Shown here: piece after piece, positions 1 to 11,098 of the stretch
Layout of the letters: each line of letters starts with the position of its first letter
Position numbering within the stretch: position 1 is the stretch's first letter
Assembly: GCA_964016985.1 (NCBI GenBank)
Contig: OZ024827.1
Span: 81,109,835-81,173,834 of the forward strand
Direction of reading: 5' to 3'
Source of the DNA: Anodontia alba
Taxonomy: Eukaryota; Mollusca; Bivalvia; Lucinida; Lucinidae
Length of the DNA stretch: 64,000 bases
Made by a program: the position numbers and the translations under genes
The notes under the pieces: generated by a model
What the model saw: the letters and a program-made list of their open reading frames with translations, nothing else
Told to the model about the DNA's origin: nothing
Database searches by the model: none

Positions 1-1
1 T

Positions 2-1317
2 ACCGGAAAACTCCTCGCCTGGTTCAAGAACTACTTATATGACAGAAAACAGCTTGTAATACTACCAAGTGTTAGTTCCGATTGGTCCAAAATTCTAGCA
101 GGTGTGCCGCAAGGCTCAATTCTAGGCCCATTATTATTTTTGATTTACATAAATGACATTGTAAACGAAATAGGTTCCAACATTCGGCTCTTTGCTGACG
201 ATACTAGCCTTTTTATGATCGTTGAAATCCCTATAATATCCGCCGAACAGCTTAATGCAGATTTAGTCAAAATTCTCCAGTGGGCTGAAACATGGCTTGT
301 GTCCTTTAATCCAACAAAAACTGAATCACTTCTTATTTCCCGTAAAATTAACAGACCTTTACACCCACCCCTTTATATGCAAAACCAACAAATAACTGAA
401 GTCGAATCTCATAAGCATCTAGGACTTTACTTTTCAAACAATTTAACTTGGCACGACCAAATTAATTATATACTCGAGAAGGTCTGGAGAAGAATAAATG
501 TCATGCGAAAATTAAGGTTTAGATTAGACAGAAAGTCACTTGAAGTAATATACACAGCATTTATTAGACCAATCTTGGAATATGGTGACGTTGTTTGGGA
601 TAACTGCTCTCAATACGAAAAACAAGAAATTGAAAAAGTACAAATCGAGGCAGCTAGAATAATTACTGGTACCAACAAATTAATTTCTTTAAACACTGTA
701 TATTGAGGCAGTATGGGATTCACTAGAAAAAAGACGAAAACATCACTAACAATATATCTCCTTCCTATCTCTCTGATCTAGTTCCCGGGTCTGTAAATAC
801 CATTTCCCATTATAATCTACGAAATGCAAATGATCTTGAATCTGTAGCCTCAAGAACGAATCAGTATTACAATTCATTCTTGCCGTCGGTAGTTAGAGAG
901 TGGAACGACCTAAGTAACGATGTTAGACAGTCAGACTCGCTTCATTCGTTCAAACACAATCTTAACAAGGAACGAACTATAGTTCCGAAACATTTCTACA
1001 ATGGCACAAGGAAAGCACAGATACTGCACACACGACTTCGTACAAATTGTAGTTCACTAAATAACGATCTCTATTAAAAAAACTTAACTGATTCTCCATT
1101 GTGCCGCTGTGGATCTGTGGAAAATACCAACCATTTTTTTCTCCAGTGTTCGTATTATAATGAGCAAAGAACAACGGTATTAAATTATGTCGCCCAGTAC
1201 CAGACAATAACGCTCAAACTTTTATTATTTGGAGATGTGACACTCCCTCTTGATATAAATATATCTATAGTCAATAAAGTTCAGAAGTACATATTAGATA
1301 CAAAACGGTTTACATAA
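2..1317 (+). pseudogene. LINE reverse transcriptase, 3' fragment, decayed
   Basis: This is the C-terminal half of a non-LTR retrotransposon polymerase, already open in frame at base 2. The reverse transcriptase core is visible: GVPQGSILGPLLFLIYIND, then FADDTSLF with the catalytic Asp pair, then HLGLYFSNNLTW and IRPILEYGDVVWD typical of jockey/CR1-like enzymes. The frame stops at 704-706. The reading then resumes in other frames: LPSVVREWNDL at about 880-1077, and a terminal Cys/His motif (CRCGSVENTNHFFLQC) at about 1099-1317. The bridge between them is shortened and holds stops, so the copy is dead. The 5' part (endonuclease, ORF1) lies outside the window. Jockey versus CR1 clade is not settled by eye. 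Confidence 0.9.
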
Positions 1318-1897
1318 TCTCTAACAAATGTGTTGTTACAGAGCCAGGAATGAGATGGTATTTTATATTGTAACAGAACAAACCCCCAAAAGTCATGATG
1401 CTACCAGTGCACAAACCCCTTCCAGTTCCTCCCGAAAAGCAAACTTCCATTTTACTTCTAGTCATTCTGTTTATTTCCATCTTGCAATTCTGCTTACTTT
1501 TTGTCCAAAATTTTGATTTACCATATGAACTCAATAAACATTAGAGTCTACTCTCATTGTCTCAAGCACCAAGGACTTGACTTGGTCTGTATTGGTTTGA
1601 GTTATCAGCGTTTGAGATAATGCGAGTGGACTGTATTTGCTCCATCAGGAAATTTATTGCTCCTAAATTTCATAATGGACCATGTTAATTTGTGATTTTT
1701 TTACTCAAAACTTGCCATATACTTACAATGTCGATTTTGTATGGAGAAGAACTATACGAGTTATTGCGTGAGATCAAAAGTCCACGTTATTTTTGAACAG
1801 CCCTCGTATAAGCTTGTATGCTTCCGTTCTAACCCTGTATTTTATTGTTTACAATACTGAAGTTTAAATTGATACTCTTGAATAAAGTATGTTTAAA
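1318..1897. other. No gene seen; possible LINE 3' tail and unassigned DNA
   Basis: AT-rich sequence between the LINE coding relic and the 145-bp satellite. An AATAAA-containing stretch near 1530 could be part of the LINE 3' end, but no clear poly(A) tail or target duplication is visible. No convincing coding frame. Confidence 0.5.
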
Positions 1898-2953
1898 CCA
1901 AGTCACCCCGATGCTTCGTAGCAAGTTTGGAGTCAATTGGCCTTTCGGTTCAGGAGAAGAAGCGAAAAATATATTTTCAAGATGGCTGCCATGGCGGCCA
2001 TCTTGGATTTCCGATCGGCACGATTTTAGCTATTTTTGATCTACAAGTCACCTCAATGCTTCCTAGCTAGTTTGGAGTCAATTGGCCTTTCAGTTCAGGA
2101 GAAGAAGCGAAAAATAGGTTTTCAAGATGGCCGCGATGGCGGCCATCTTGGATTTCCGATCGGCACGATTTTAGCTATTTTTGATCTACAAGTCACCCCG
2201 ATGCTTCCTAGCAAGTTTGGAGTCAATTGGCCTTTCGGTTTAGGAGAAGAAGCGAAAAATAGATTTTCAAGATGGCCGCCACGGCGGCCATCTTGGATTT
2301 CTGATCGGCACGATCTTAGCTTTTTTTGATCTACAACCCACCCCGATGCTTCCTAGCAAGTTTGGAGTCAGTTGGCCTTTCGGTTCAGGAGAAGAAGCGA
2401 AAAATAGATTTTCAAGATGGCTGCCATGGCGGCCATCTTGGATTTCCGATCGGCACGATTTTAGCTATTTTTGATCTACAAGTCACCTCAATGCTTCCTA
2501 GCTAGTTTGGAGTCAATTGGCCTTTCAGTTCAGGAGAAGAAGCGAAAAATAGGTTTTCAAGATGGCCGCGATGGCGGCCATCTTGGATTTCCGATCGGCA
2601 CGATTTTAGCTATTTTTGATCTACAAGTCACCCCGATGCTTCCTAGCAAGTTTGGAGTCAATTGGCCTTTCGGTTTAGGAGAAGAAGCGAAAAATAGATT
2701 TTCAAGATGGCCGCCACGGCGGCCATCTTGGATTTCTGATCGGCACGATCTTAGCTTTTTTTGATCTACAACCCACCCCGATGCTTCCTAGCAAGTTTGG
2801 AGTCAGTTGGCCTTTCGGTTCAGGAGAAGAAGCGAAAAATAGATTTTCATTATGGCGGCCATGGCGGCCATCTTGGATTTCCGATCGGAACGATTTTAGC
2901 TGTTTTGATTTACAAGTCACCCTGATGCTTCCTACCAAGTATCGAGTCAATTG

Positions 2954-3083
2954 GCCCAGGGTGTAGGAGGAGTAGGCTTTTAAATCAATTGTTGACGCCG
3001 CACGACGAACGACGAACGACGGACCACTGACCTTGACTGACCACAATAGCTAACCATAAGCACTTTGTGCTCAGGTGAGCTAG
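2954..3083 (+). repeat. Array end segment, copy 1 (GAGCTA-type terminus)
   Basis: Follows a satellite unit and starts at GGCCCAGGGTGTAGGAGG. It continues with a run of ACGACGAACG motifs and ends with the small palindrome AGCACTTTGTGCT followed by CAGGTGAGCTA. The same segment closes two other blocks of the array (about 3702 and 4297), so it behaves as the end of a composite repeat unit. Confidence 0.8.
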
Positions 3084-3701
3084 CAAGTCACCCCGATGCT
3101 TCCTAGCAAGTTTGGAGTCAATTGGCCTTTCGGTTCAGGAGAAGAAGCGAAAAATAGATTTTCAAGATGGCTGCCATGGCCGCCATTTTGGATTTCCGAT
3201 CGGCGCGATTTTAGCTATTTTTGATCTACAAGACCCCAATGCTTCCTAGCAAGTTTGGAGTCAATTGGCCTTTCAGTTCAGGAGAAGAAGCGAAAAATAG
3301 GTTTTCAAGATGGCCGCGATGGCGGCCATCTTGGATTTCCGATCGGCACGATTTTAGCTATTTTTGATCTACAAGTCACCCCGATGCTTCCTAGCAAGTT
3401 TGGAGTCAATTGGCCTTTCGGTTTAGGAGAAGAAGCGAAAAATAGATTTTCAAGATGGCCGCCACGGCGGCCATCTTGGATTTCTGATCGGCACGATCTT
3501 AGCTTTTTTTGATCTACAACCCACCCCGATGCTTCCTAGCAAGTTTGGAGTCAGTTGGCCTTTCGGTTCAGGAGAAGAAGCGAAAAATAGATTTTCATGA
3601 TGGCGGCCATGGCGGCCATCTTGGATTTCCGATCGGAAAGATTTTAGCTGTTTTGATTTACAAGTCACCCTGATGCTTCCTACCAAGTATCGAGTCAATT
3701 G

Positions 3702-3831
3702 GCCCAGGGTGTAGGAGGAGTAGGCTTTTAAATCAATTGTTGACGCCGCACGACGAACGACGAACGACGGACCACGGACCATGACTGACCACAATAGCTA
3801 ACCATAAGCATTTTGTGCTCAGGTGAGCTAG
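3702..3831 (+). repeat. Array end segment, copy 2
   Basis: Lies 748 bp after copy 1 and is nearly identical, with CATTTTGTGCTCAGG in place of CACTTTGTGCTCAGG. It marks the boundary of the second 748-bp block. Confidence 0.8.
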
Positions 3832-4296
3832 CAAGTCACCCCGATGCTTCCTAGCAAGTTTGGAGTCAATTGGCCTTTCGGTTCAGGAGAAGAAGCGAAA
3901 AATAGATTTTCAAGATGGCTGCCATGGCCGCCATTTTGGATTTCCGATCGGCGCGATTTTAGCTATTTTTGATCTACAAGACCCCAATGCTTCCTAGCAA
4001 GTTTGGAGTCAATTGGCCTTTCAGTTCAGGAGAAGAAGCGAAAAATAGATTTTCAAGATGGCCGCCACGGCGGCCATCTTGGATTTCCGATCGGCACAAT
4101 TCTAACTACTTTTGATCTACAAGTAACCCCGTTGCTTCCTAGCAAGTTTGGAGTCAACTGGCCTTTAGGTTCAGGAGAAGAAGCGAAAAATAGATTTTCA
4201 AGATGGCGGCCATCTTGGATTTCCGATCGGAACTATTTTAGCTATTTTTGATCTACAAGTCACCCCGATGCTTCCTACCAAGTATCGAGTCAATTG

Positions 4297-4425
4297 GCCC
4301 AGGGTTGTAGGAGGAGTAGGCTTTTAAAGCAATTGTTGACGCCGCACGACGAACGACGCACGACGGACGACGGACATTGACTGACCACAATAGCTCACCA
4401 TGAGCACTTCGTGCTCAGGTGAGCT
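4297..4425 (+). repeat. Array end segment, copy 3
   Basis: Last copy of the end segment, more diverged (GAGCACTTCGTGCTCAGG). It closes the satellite array before unique-looking DNA. Confidence 0.75.
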
Positions 4426-4546
4426 TAAAATAACAAGAATGTACACAGTGTTACGCGGTATTTCAACATCGACTGGAAAGACGACTTCAGTGCATATTAT
4501 GTATACAGCCTAGGCTAAGATTAACCTGCAGAGTCGCACAGTTTGA

Positions 4547-4891
4547 TACAGTAAACCTTCTTTATACCGACACTCGATACAACGACAAAATTCTTTATAA
4601 TGACAATTTGAATGTCACAAAATTTCCGCTCAAGAGGTGAATGATAAATTATGAAAGACTTTTGCATGAAACCTTCAAGCACTATATGTTTTGGATATTT
4701 GTTAGAATCGCCTCAGAAAGGCGATTCTAACAAATATCCAAAACATCTGTTCTATGAGGAAATAACAATTAACCAAGAAGTGTTTTCTTAGATATCATTC
4801 TGTCAATTAAGGATTCTTTACAACAGCAAACTCATTTTAATGGCAACATCTTTGGGAACAAATTCTATCGTTATAATGAGGGTTCACTGTA
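4547..4891. mobile_element. MITE family C: TA-flanked, CAGTRAACC ends, central palindrome
   Basis: About 345 bp. The left end reads TACAGTAAACCTTC and the right end CACTGTA; the reverse complement of the right end is TACAGTGAACCCTC, so it has terminal inverted repeats with TA at both borders, as in Tc1/mariner-type elements. The centre (4686-4746) is a perfect inverted repeat with 28-nt arms and a 5-nt loop, containing GTTAGAATCGCCT. That core also occurs in families A and B, whose ends differ. No coding capacity. Confidence 0.75.
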
Positions 4892-5400
4892 ATAATAAGG
4901 GTTTTGTAGCGCGGATATATAAAAACAGATATATTCTGCAGTAGATAGCGAAAACCATGATGTGCCTTCTGGGTCCGTATAAATAGTGTTAAGAAAATAT
5001 AAATGAGAACCTGGATGATTTGATCGCCTTTTCAGCATATTGAAAAAGTATGCAATTACTTGAATGACTGGCCCACTTGAATTAAAGAAAATTGCCCACA
5101 ACATCTTTTTCGAACTTATGGTCCTCTTGGCAATACATGGGCGTTTTCGATCTTTTCGCTTCCATTGCTTATTATCAGCCCTTCTTTGTGGCTCAAACAT
5201 GTGCATCCAGGTTTCATCACCTGTTAGCAAGTTAGAAATAACCCTACTATTACGGCCTTTGTATGTTTTCAAAAGTTCCCGGGCACATTTAAGGCGTTGT
5301 GTCTTTTGCTCCTCACTGAGCAAATGAGGTCTCCACCTAGCGCAAACCTTTCTCTGGTCCAAACGCTATTTTTTCAGAATTGTTTGCACACTGCCTTCTG
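4892..5400 (-). pseudogene. mariner-like transposase fragment
   Basis: Minus-strand remnant of a DD34D transposase. Legible parts run from about 5370 to 5040: RKVCARWRPHLLSEEQK, which aligns with the mariner linker before the catalytic core, then TGDETWMHMFEP with the first catalytic Asp of the D-D-D triad. The second Asp region is worn and the third is absent. A stop codon near 5367-5369 cuts the N-terminal side. Neither terminal repeat is clear. The relic abuts the family C MITE, and the open frame runs into that MITE's end, so its last residues are not transposase. Confidence 0.85.
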
Positions 5401-5740
5401 ATAAGCAAAGGAAATTAACTGAAGTTTGTGAAATGGAATATCGAAAGTCCTAACTATGCGTATTCCTGGATATGAGAAATATGCACCTAAATGAACAAAC
5501 ATTTTGTGGTTGACTATAAAAATACTACACTTTCTCGAAAATTGCCTGTATTGCCCATAGAGGACCGAAGTTATAAAGACAGGGAGTGACACAGTCAAGG
5601 AGCATAACCTATTAATAGTACCAAGGCATACATGCCACACGCCAAAGAAAAGTAAGGCTAACAGCTCCTTCTTTCCCAACGAGGTGTTCTCAATGCCAGA
5701 CAATTAACCACAACTGACCAGAGCAAACAAACAACAACAA

Positions 5741-5774
5741 AACACACACACACACACGCACGTACGCACGCACG

Positions 5775-5811
<37 letters not shown>
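5741..5811 (+). repeat. CA/CG-type microsatellite
   Basis: Alternating purine-pyrimidine run of AC with an internal ACGC segment. The open frames over it (poly-Val/Cys) are artefacts. Confidence 0.95.
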
Positions 5812-6173
5812 GGTGCAAAGCGAGTATGCCTCTAGGACTTTGCTGGACACACAGTGTGTATTCAAACAGACCCGTATTTGTCTTACAGATATCCGTGTGT
5901 GTTTCCGTCCGTCTGTAATAAATGCCTGCTTGCACACAAGCCCATCCGAACACACTTGTGTATATATCCGAGCACATTATCTTTCCGAGGCCCAAACCGA
6001 CTACTTGCTGGGTTCCGGGTTCCATACTAGTACCGGGTATATTAACTCCTAATTGGACATACTCCTCGAAAATTAGGCAAAGGCGAAACGAGGTCCAAAT
6101 ATTGGAGCTCGCTTTAACTTCGGACCTCGGAGTGTATGTGTGCAAGCTCATTTCGACCTCGAAAACTGGTTAA

Positions 6174-6230
6174 AACACACACACACATACACACACACAC
6201 ACATACACACACATAGACACACACACATTA
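6174..6230 (+). repeat. CA microsatellite, interrupted
   Basis: AC run with AT and AG interruptions, 360 bp from the previous CA tract. Confidence 0.9.
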
Positions 6231-6763
6231 AAGTAAATGATTGTTCTAAACTACTCAAATATATTTAAGGTACCAAAAGTCACCAGAAAATAATGAACTA
6301 TTCCAAAATTGACTCAAAGACTGAAACTACCGTCACTATTTTCAGCCCGGCAGAACAAAATAGATACCTGTGCAAACAGAGCCGTCCCATCAGGATCTAC
6401 ATTCTTTGCCATTTAGTTTTTCACCTTAGACTGAAGTCCCTATTTGTGGAAATATTATAATTCAAGGATGGAAGAGTCCACTTCAGAAACTCAGGATGAA
6501 AGAGTTATCTAACGAGAAATCTTAAAAAATAAGCTTGTGGAAGTAAATGAAAACCAAACAAATAAAAATATCAAATAAATAAATAAATAAATAAATAAAA
6601 TAAAATAAAAACAAATAAATTAAATGGTCCAGCACAATTTTATTATCTAGATGTACTTAAAGGACAAATTTGACCAAACTAGAATTAAGCAAAGAAATAT
6701 CCTGAAACTGACCTAGTGCACTGTAACTACCACAAATGACCAGGAAAACGACAAACTGTCCCG

Positions 6764-6796
<33 letters not shown>

Positions 6797-7029
6797 GCAA
6801 ATTGGCTTAAATGACCAAACATTTATCGGTACCCAATTTCGGTCGTTAGAGTTAAAAACTTACCTTAACTCGAGATTAGGAATCTGAACATATAAAATAA
6901 AGCGTTGAACAGCAACTAACATGAAGAGTTTGTGTTAGCCGTGGAAACGATATCGAACGTTTTTAATTGTTCATCGCTGAAATTAAGCTTTGATATAAAA
7001 AAAGCCAAATTTGCTTTGCAAATCTCTCC
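6231..7029. other. No gene seen; AT-rich DNA with simple repeats
   Basis: Contains an AAAT run near 6570-6620 and a poly(A) tract at about 6762-6791. No supported gene. Confidence 0.7.
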
Positions 7030-7248
7030 TTAACCCATTTTAGTCTGGGCAAAGGTCAACTGACAAACAGTGCAAACCCAGATCAAATGGCGTAGAACGC
7101 GGTGTGCTGATCAGGGTCCACACTGTTTGCATTAGCTACAGGAATTTCTATTAAACATAGTAAAAAAAATAAACTAACCAGACACCCTACTATATAGATA
7201 GGACCAAAGAATTGTTTTAGAATAATCCACTCGACGTTAATGGGTTAA
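7030..7248. mobile_element. piggyBac-like MITE (family P) carrying hairpin H
   Basis: Bounded by TTAA at 7030-7033 and 7245-7248. The terminal repeats read TTAACCCATTTTAG and, on the other strand, TTAACCCATTAACG. TTAA borders followed by CCC are the hallmark of piggyBac-type non-autonomous elements. Inside, 7063-7130 is a decayed copy of the GCAAACAGTG hairpin (family H). No ORF. Confidence 0.7.
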
Positions 7249-8347
7249 AGTTGACAGACCTTAATTTTGAGAATAATTGTTAAATTGAGCTCTTATTATA
7301 TCTTTATTACTTCATCTCGGGTTTTTTATTTTGGTTTAAACAATATTTTATTTCAATGTGTCGAAACATTTACATATAAGTACATAGACAGAATACAATG
7401 GCACAATAATACAGGATTTGAAAACAAGCATATCATGCTTCTTTGAATCATCTCCTGATTTTTTAGTTTACTTATTAAACTTTCTAAACATAGTTTAGTC
7501 TATCTGATGTCACGTTCAAATGAAACTCTAGCCTCTAAAATGTAACTTTATAAACTGTACTGGAGTTGAACCTATAGCTGCGGTATTCATTTTTCGTCGG
7601 TGAAATTCCAAAAGGTTTCATAATGGGAACTCCTCCTTGTTTTATATAATTATCTTCTTATTTGTATAAGTATTCGGAGAACCCGACTGTGTAAACAGGG
7701 TAGTCCCAGATCAGACGACACAGAACCTGTTTGCAATCCATCCAGTGGTTTATAGACACATCAATACGTAGTCAAATGGAATTATTCAAAATTTAGAATA
7801 ATAGTGGTAAGGCATTAAGATGTTCGAATATTTAAATGAAATACAGTAATGTTCGAATATTAGTATCTGTATTTGTCTATATCTAAACAAAACAGGACCA
7901 ATATCATTCAGATACCTATCATGTAAAGAAAATAGAAGTTCTAACCACAAATTACACCCTCCACATACATGGTACCTCCTACAGGAGGCACCTGCCGTTT
8001 CTAGGGTTTTACGATATGAGCCCGACCCAGCGAAAATGTGCTTTCGGGGCATATGCGGATAACGAAGGCCCAGATAAGATTGCGCGGATGAACAATCTGA
8101 TCAGGGCCTTCGATTAACAGAACCATTGGACACTATATTTCACAATATTTCAATAGAGAGCAAAGGCCCGGAGACTTTACCTATGCGCAGAATGAAATGA
8201 CCCTGCATATTTTGCGCATTCTCGGCATTTTTTTTTATTTTGCTCATATAAGGATACGTTTTACACAGAGCATTTCTCGTAATGACCTTTGCAAAGGATT
8301 ATACGTTTTGTTTTTAAAAAAATGTTTCTATACGGATTTCCGTAGTC

Positions 8348-8349
<2 letters not shown>
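7249..8349. other. No gene seen; unassigned AT-rich DNA
   Basis: A fragment of the H hairpin lies near 7690-7733 (GTAAACAGGGTAG to CCTGTTTGC). Otherwise no recognised repeat and no supported coding frame. Confidence 0.6.

Positions 8350-8405
<56 letters not shown>
8350..8405 (+). repeat. CA microsatellite
   Basis: Pure AC run of about 55 bp followed by an ACAACA stretch. A 23-bp poly(A) tract follows at about 8474-8496. Confidence 0.95.
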
Positions 8406-8407
<2 letters not shown>

Positions 8408-8795
8408 CAACAACAACAACAAATGAGCTATATGACCGATGCCCAACCTTACAATGGTCTATGCTTTTTGCAAAAAAAAAAAAAAAAAAAAAAAAATGTA
8501 AGAGAAAAATCCAGGGAGTGCCACAATTACAAGCCGCAGCCCTTCCCAGACACCAAGATGAAGAGGAAACAGACAACACCAAATAAGTGCAAATCAAACA
8601 AACGTACGAAAAGCACTACGATTAGCTTTCTCTTCCATAAGCGAGGTAATCGCAATGCTCAAAGGACTGAAAAACACAAGGACAACGTAACAAATGGCAA
8701 AACTTAAAACAAATCGCCTCGTAGAATAAACCATAAAGCATCAAAGAGCAAGTCTACTTTGTGAGATTTCCATCGCGGCATTCCTTCTTTTTCAG

Positions 8796-11098
8796 GTACC
8801 TTATTATCATTTTAATGTTTGTTGTTGTGCACACGGATAGCAGTGGGGATGGCAAATGTCCAGGATTGCCGAGATGTATCTGCAACAAGGCACTTACTTC
8901 AGTGAACTGTAAAGGCAAACATTTCAAATTTGTCCCCCAAATACCAGAAACGGCAGAGAAGTTGTATCTTTCCGACAATGATTTCACCACAATTCCAACA
9001 CGTGCATTTACCGGATTACCGAACCTGCAGAAGTTGTTTTTGGACCACAATAAAATAATTATTATTAAACCTTTTGCTTTTGATGGTCTGAAAAACTTGA
9101 CAGATCTTGATCTTAGAAACAACAAAGTATATACTCTTGACAACAACAGCTTGGCCAGTATCCCTAGATTAACCCACCTCTATCTAACAACCAATAAAAT
9201 ACAATCAATCGCAAAGAATGCTTTCAGTGGAACATCATCTCTTGAATACATCAACATACAGTCCAATAGCTTACCTGAAGTCCCATCCTTCGGATACCAA
9301 CCATATCTGAATCAGATTATCATAGAAGGGAATAAGATTGCCAATGCGACATTTCCTCCCTCCTTCATGAATTGTTCTAGAAAAACATCCATCATTCTTA
9401 GCAATAACGCAATAAACACACTAACCAGCTCTACATTCCAGTCACTCGCAAACAGTAGCCTTTCGAAACTTTATCTCTCGAGAAATAACATCACGTCTGT
9501 AGAAGCTGGAACATTTGCAGGTCTCAGCTCGATTGTGTCTCTGAAATTGGGATTAAATCCTTTGGACAGCTTATCACTGAAGACTGCTGTGGCAGGGCTT
9601 GAAGGAAAGAATGTGAACTCCCTGGATATATCTGGAATTGCTCTTGCTGGTGTGTTGATGGAAGATACTTTTTCATTGTTGAAGAACACAACGCTCGCAT
9701 CTCTCATAATGAGGTTTAATGCAATTAAACTATTAAGAGATAATACCTTTTCGCAGCTGAAAAGTCTTCTGATGCTTGACTTATCAAGCAGCCAAATAAA
9801 TGAAGCACGGGACAAAGCGTTTTATGGTTTGGAACAGTTGTCAACCCTAAAATTAAATGACAATAGATTCGTTTCCATTCCGAAAAATTTACCACCTTCC
9901 CTTCATTTCTTGTACCTGAATGGTAACAGGTTTAAGACAATATCAGAAAACATTTTTAGCAATCTTAATCAGATAGAGTATCTACGGATGGATGGCAACA
10001 GGATTCTCACGCTTGAGAATGGTGCTTTTAATGGCCTAGTGAATTTAAAAGTATTAGAACTTTACAACAATAACATTCATATACTACCAGGGACAATATT
10101 TTCAACTCTTGTTAGTTTGAATTCCCTGGACTTAAGCAACAACAACCTCCACAGTATTCAGACAGCCAAAGACAGGTTCTCATCATTGGTGTCACTCCAA
10201 TATTTAAATCTAGCAGATAATCAGTGTACATTTGTTCAGAGCGACATTTTTAATCCTTTAAAGGCTTTAAAATATCTCCATTTAGAAGGAAACAGTCTTG
10301 GTGAGAGGATTTTGGATGATCACAATGGACAGTTGTTTGAAGGATTAAGAAAGTTAGAACACCTGTATATTATGAATAACAACATTGAAGCGCTACCGGA
10401 TCTCATTTTAAAAGACCTGCTGTCGTTAACTATTTTGAATGCGAGTGTCAATAAACTCTCTGCCTGGGAACCAGACTTGTTCAAAACAACACAGAACCTT
10501 TCGACGTTGGATCTAAGTTTTAACCTGATCACTTCTGTAAAGGATAAGCATATGCAATCCTTGGGCAATCTTAGATATCTAAATTTGACTAGAAATCCCT
10601 TCTCATGTAACTGCGACCTGCGGTGGTTTAGAGATTGGATAAGCAAAACACAAACTGTGGTGTCGAACAACGATTCATACACTTGCTACGAACCAAGGCA
10701 ATGGAGTGGTAAACTTCTTCTCGAGTTTAATAGAAATAAGATCAACTGTCTATTCTTTTCTATGTATGCTATCATCGGTGCGACGTTGGGCGGTCTATCG
10801 ATATCATTTCTGTCCTGTGCATTGGTTTACAAAAATAGATGGCGCCTCCGTCTTCGTTTGTATCGCTTATCTGGAAGAGGACGACGATTTTTTAAAAAGG
10901 CGAAAACAGCTGTTAAACGAGGTAACTATGGAGCTATTGAAAACGACCAAGAACTCTATGATGCTTACGTATCATGCAATGAACAGGATACGCCATGGGC
11001 ATTACACCACCTACTTCCTGGAGTTGACAATGGGCGATTGGAGAAAGATTTCGGAGGGAATTTCCGACTTTACTACGAGGACAGAGATTCTGAACCAG
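8796..11098 (+). CDS. TLR exon 1: leader, LRRs, TM, first half of TIR
   Basis: Open without a break from the acceptor at 8794-8795 to the donor GT at 11099-11100. LRR units follow LxxLxLxxN, for example LYLSDND, LFLDHNK and LDLSNNN; one stretch near residues 270-340 is irregular. The exon ends inside the TIR BB loop, right after the Gly codon's first base of RDSEPG. Reading on into the intron adds a spurious tail that stops at 11139. Confidence 0.93.

Larger units (their letters stand above)
1898..4296 (+). repeat. 145-bp satellite array with higher-order structure
   Basis: Tandem units of 145 bp. The marker ATGCTTCCTA recurs at 1911, 2056, 2201, 2346, 2491, 2636 and 2781 with exact 145-bp spacing, then at 144 bp. 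Each unit has a Gly/Pro/Trp-coding-looking body and a strong palindrome built on GGCCGCCATGGCGGCC flanked by CAAGATGG/CCATCTTG. Three units form a 435-bp higher-order repeat: 2036-2329 and 2471-2764 give the same 97-residue translation. A larger block recurs at 748 bp (2702-3046 against 3450-3794). The open frames here are by-products of the repeat, not genes. Confidence 0.95.

Noticed and set aside
2036..3794. Several 85-114 codon frames
   Set aside because: They repeat exactly with the 145-bp satellite and exist on both strands; no gene.
8423..8707. 94-codon plus-strand frame upstream of the TLR as its first exon
   Set aside because: It consists of a poly(A) (Lys) tract plus a dispersed repeat also seen at 60316, and has no donor matching the 8796 acceptor.
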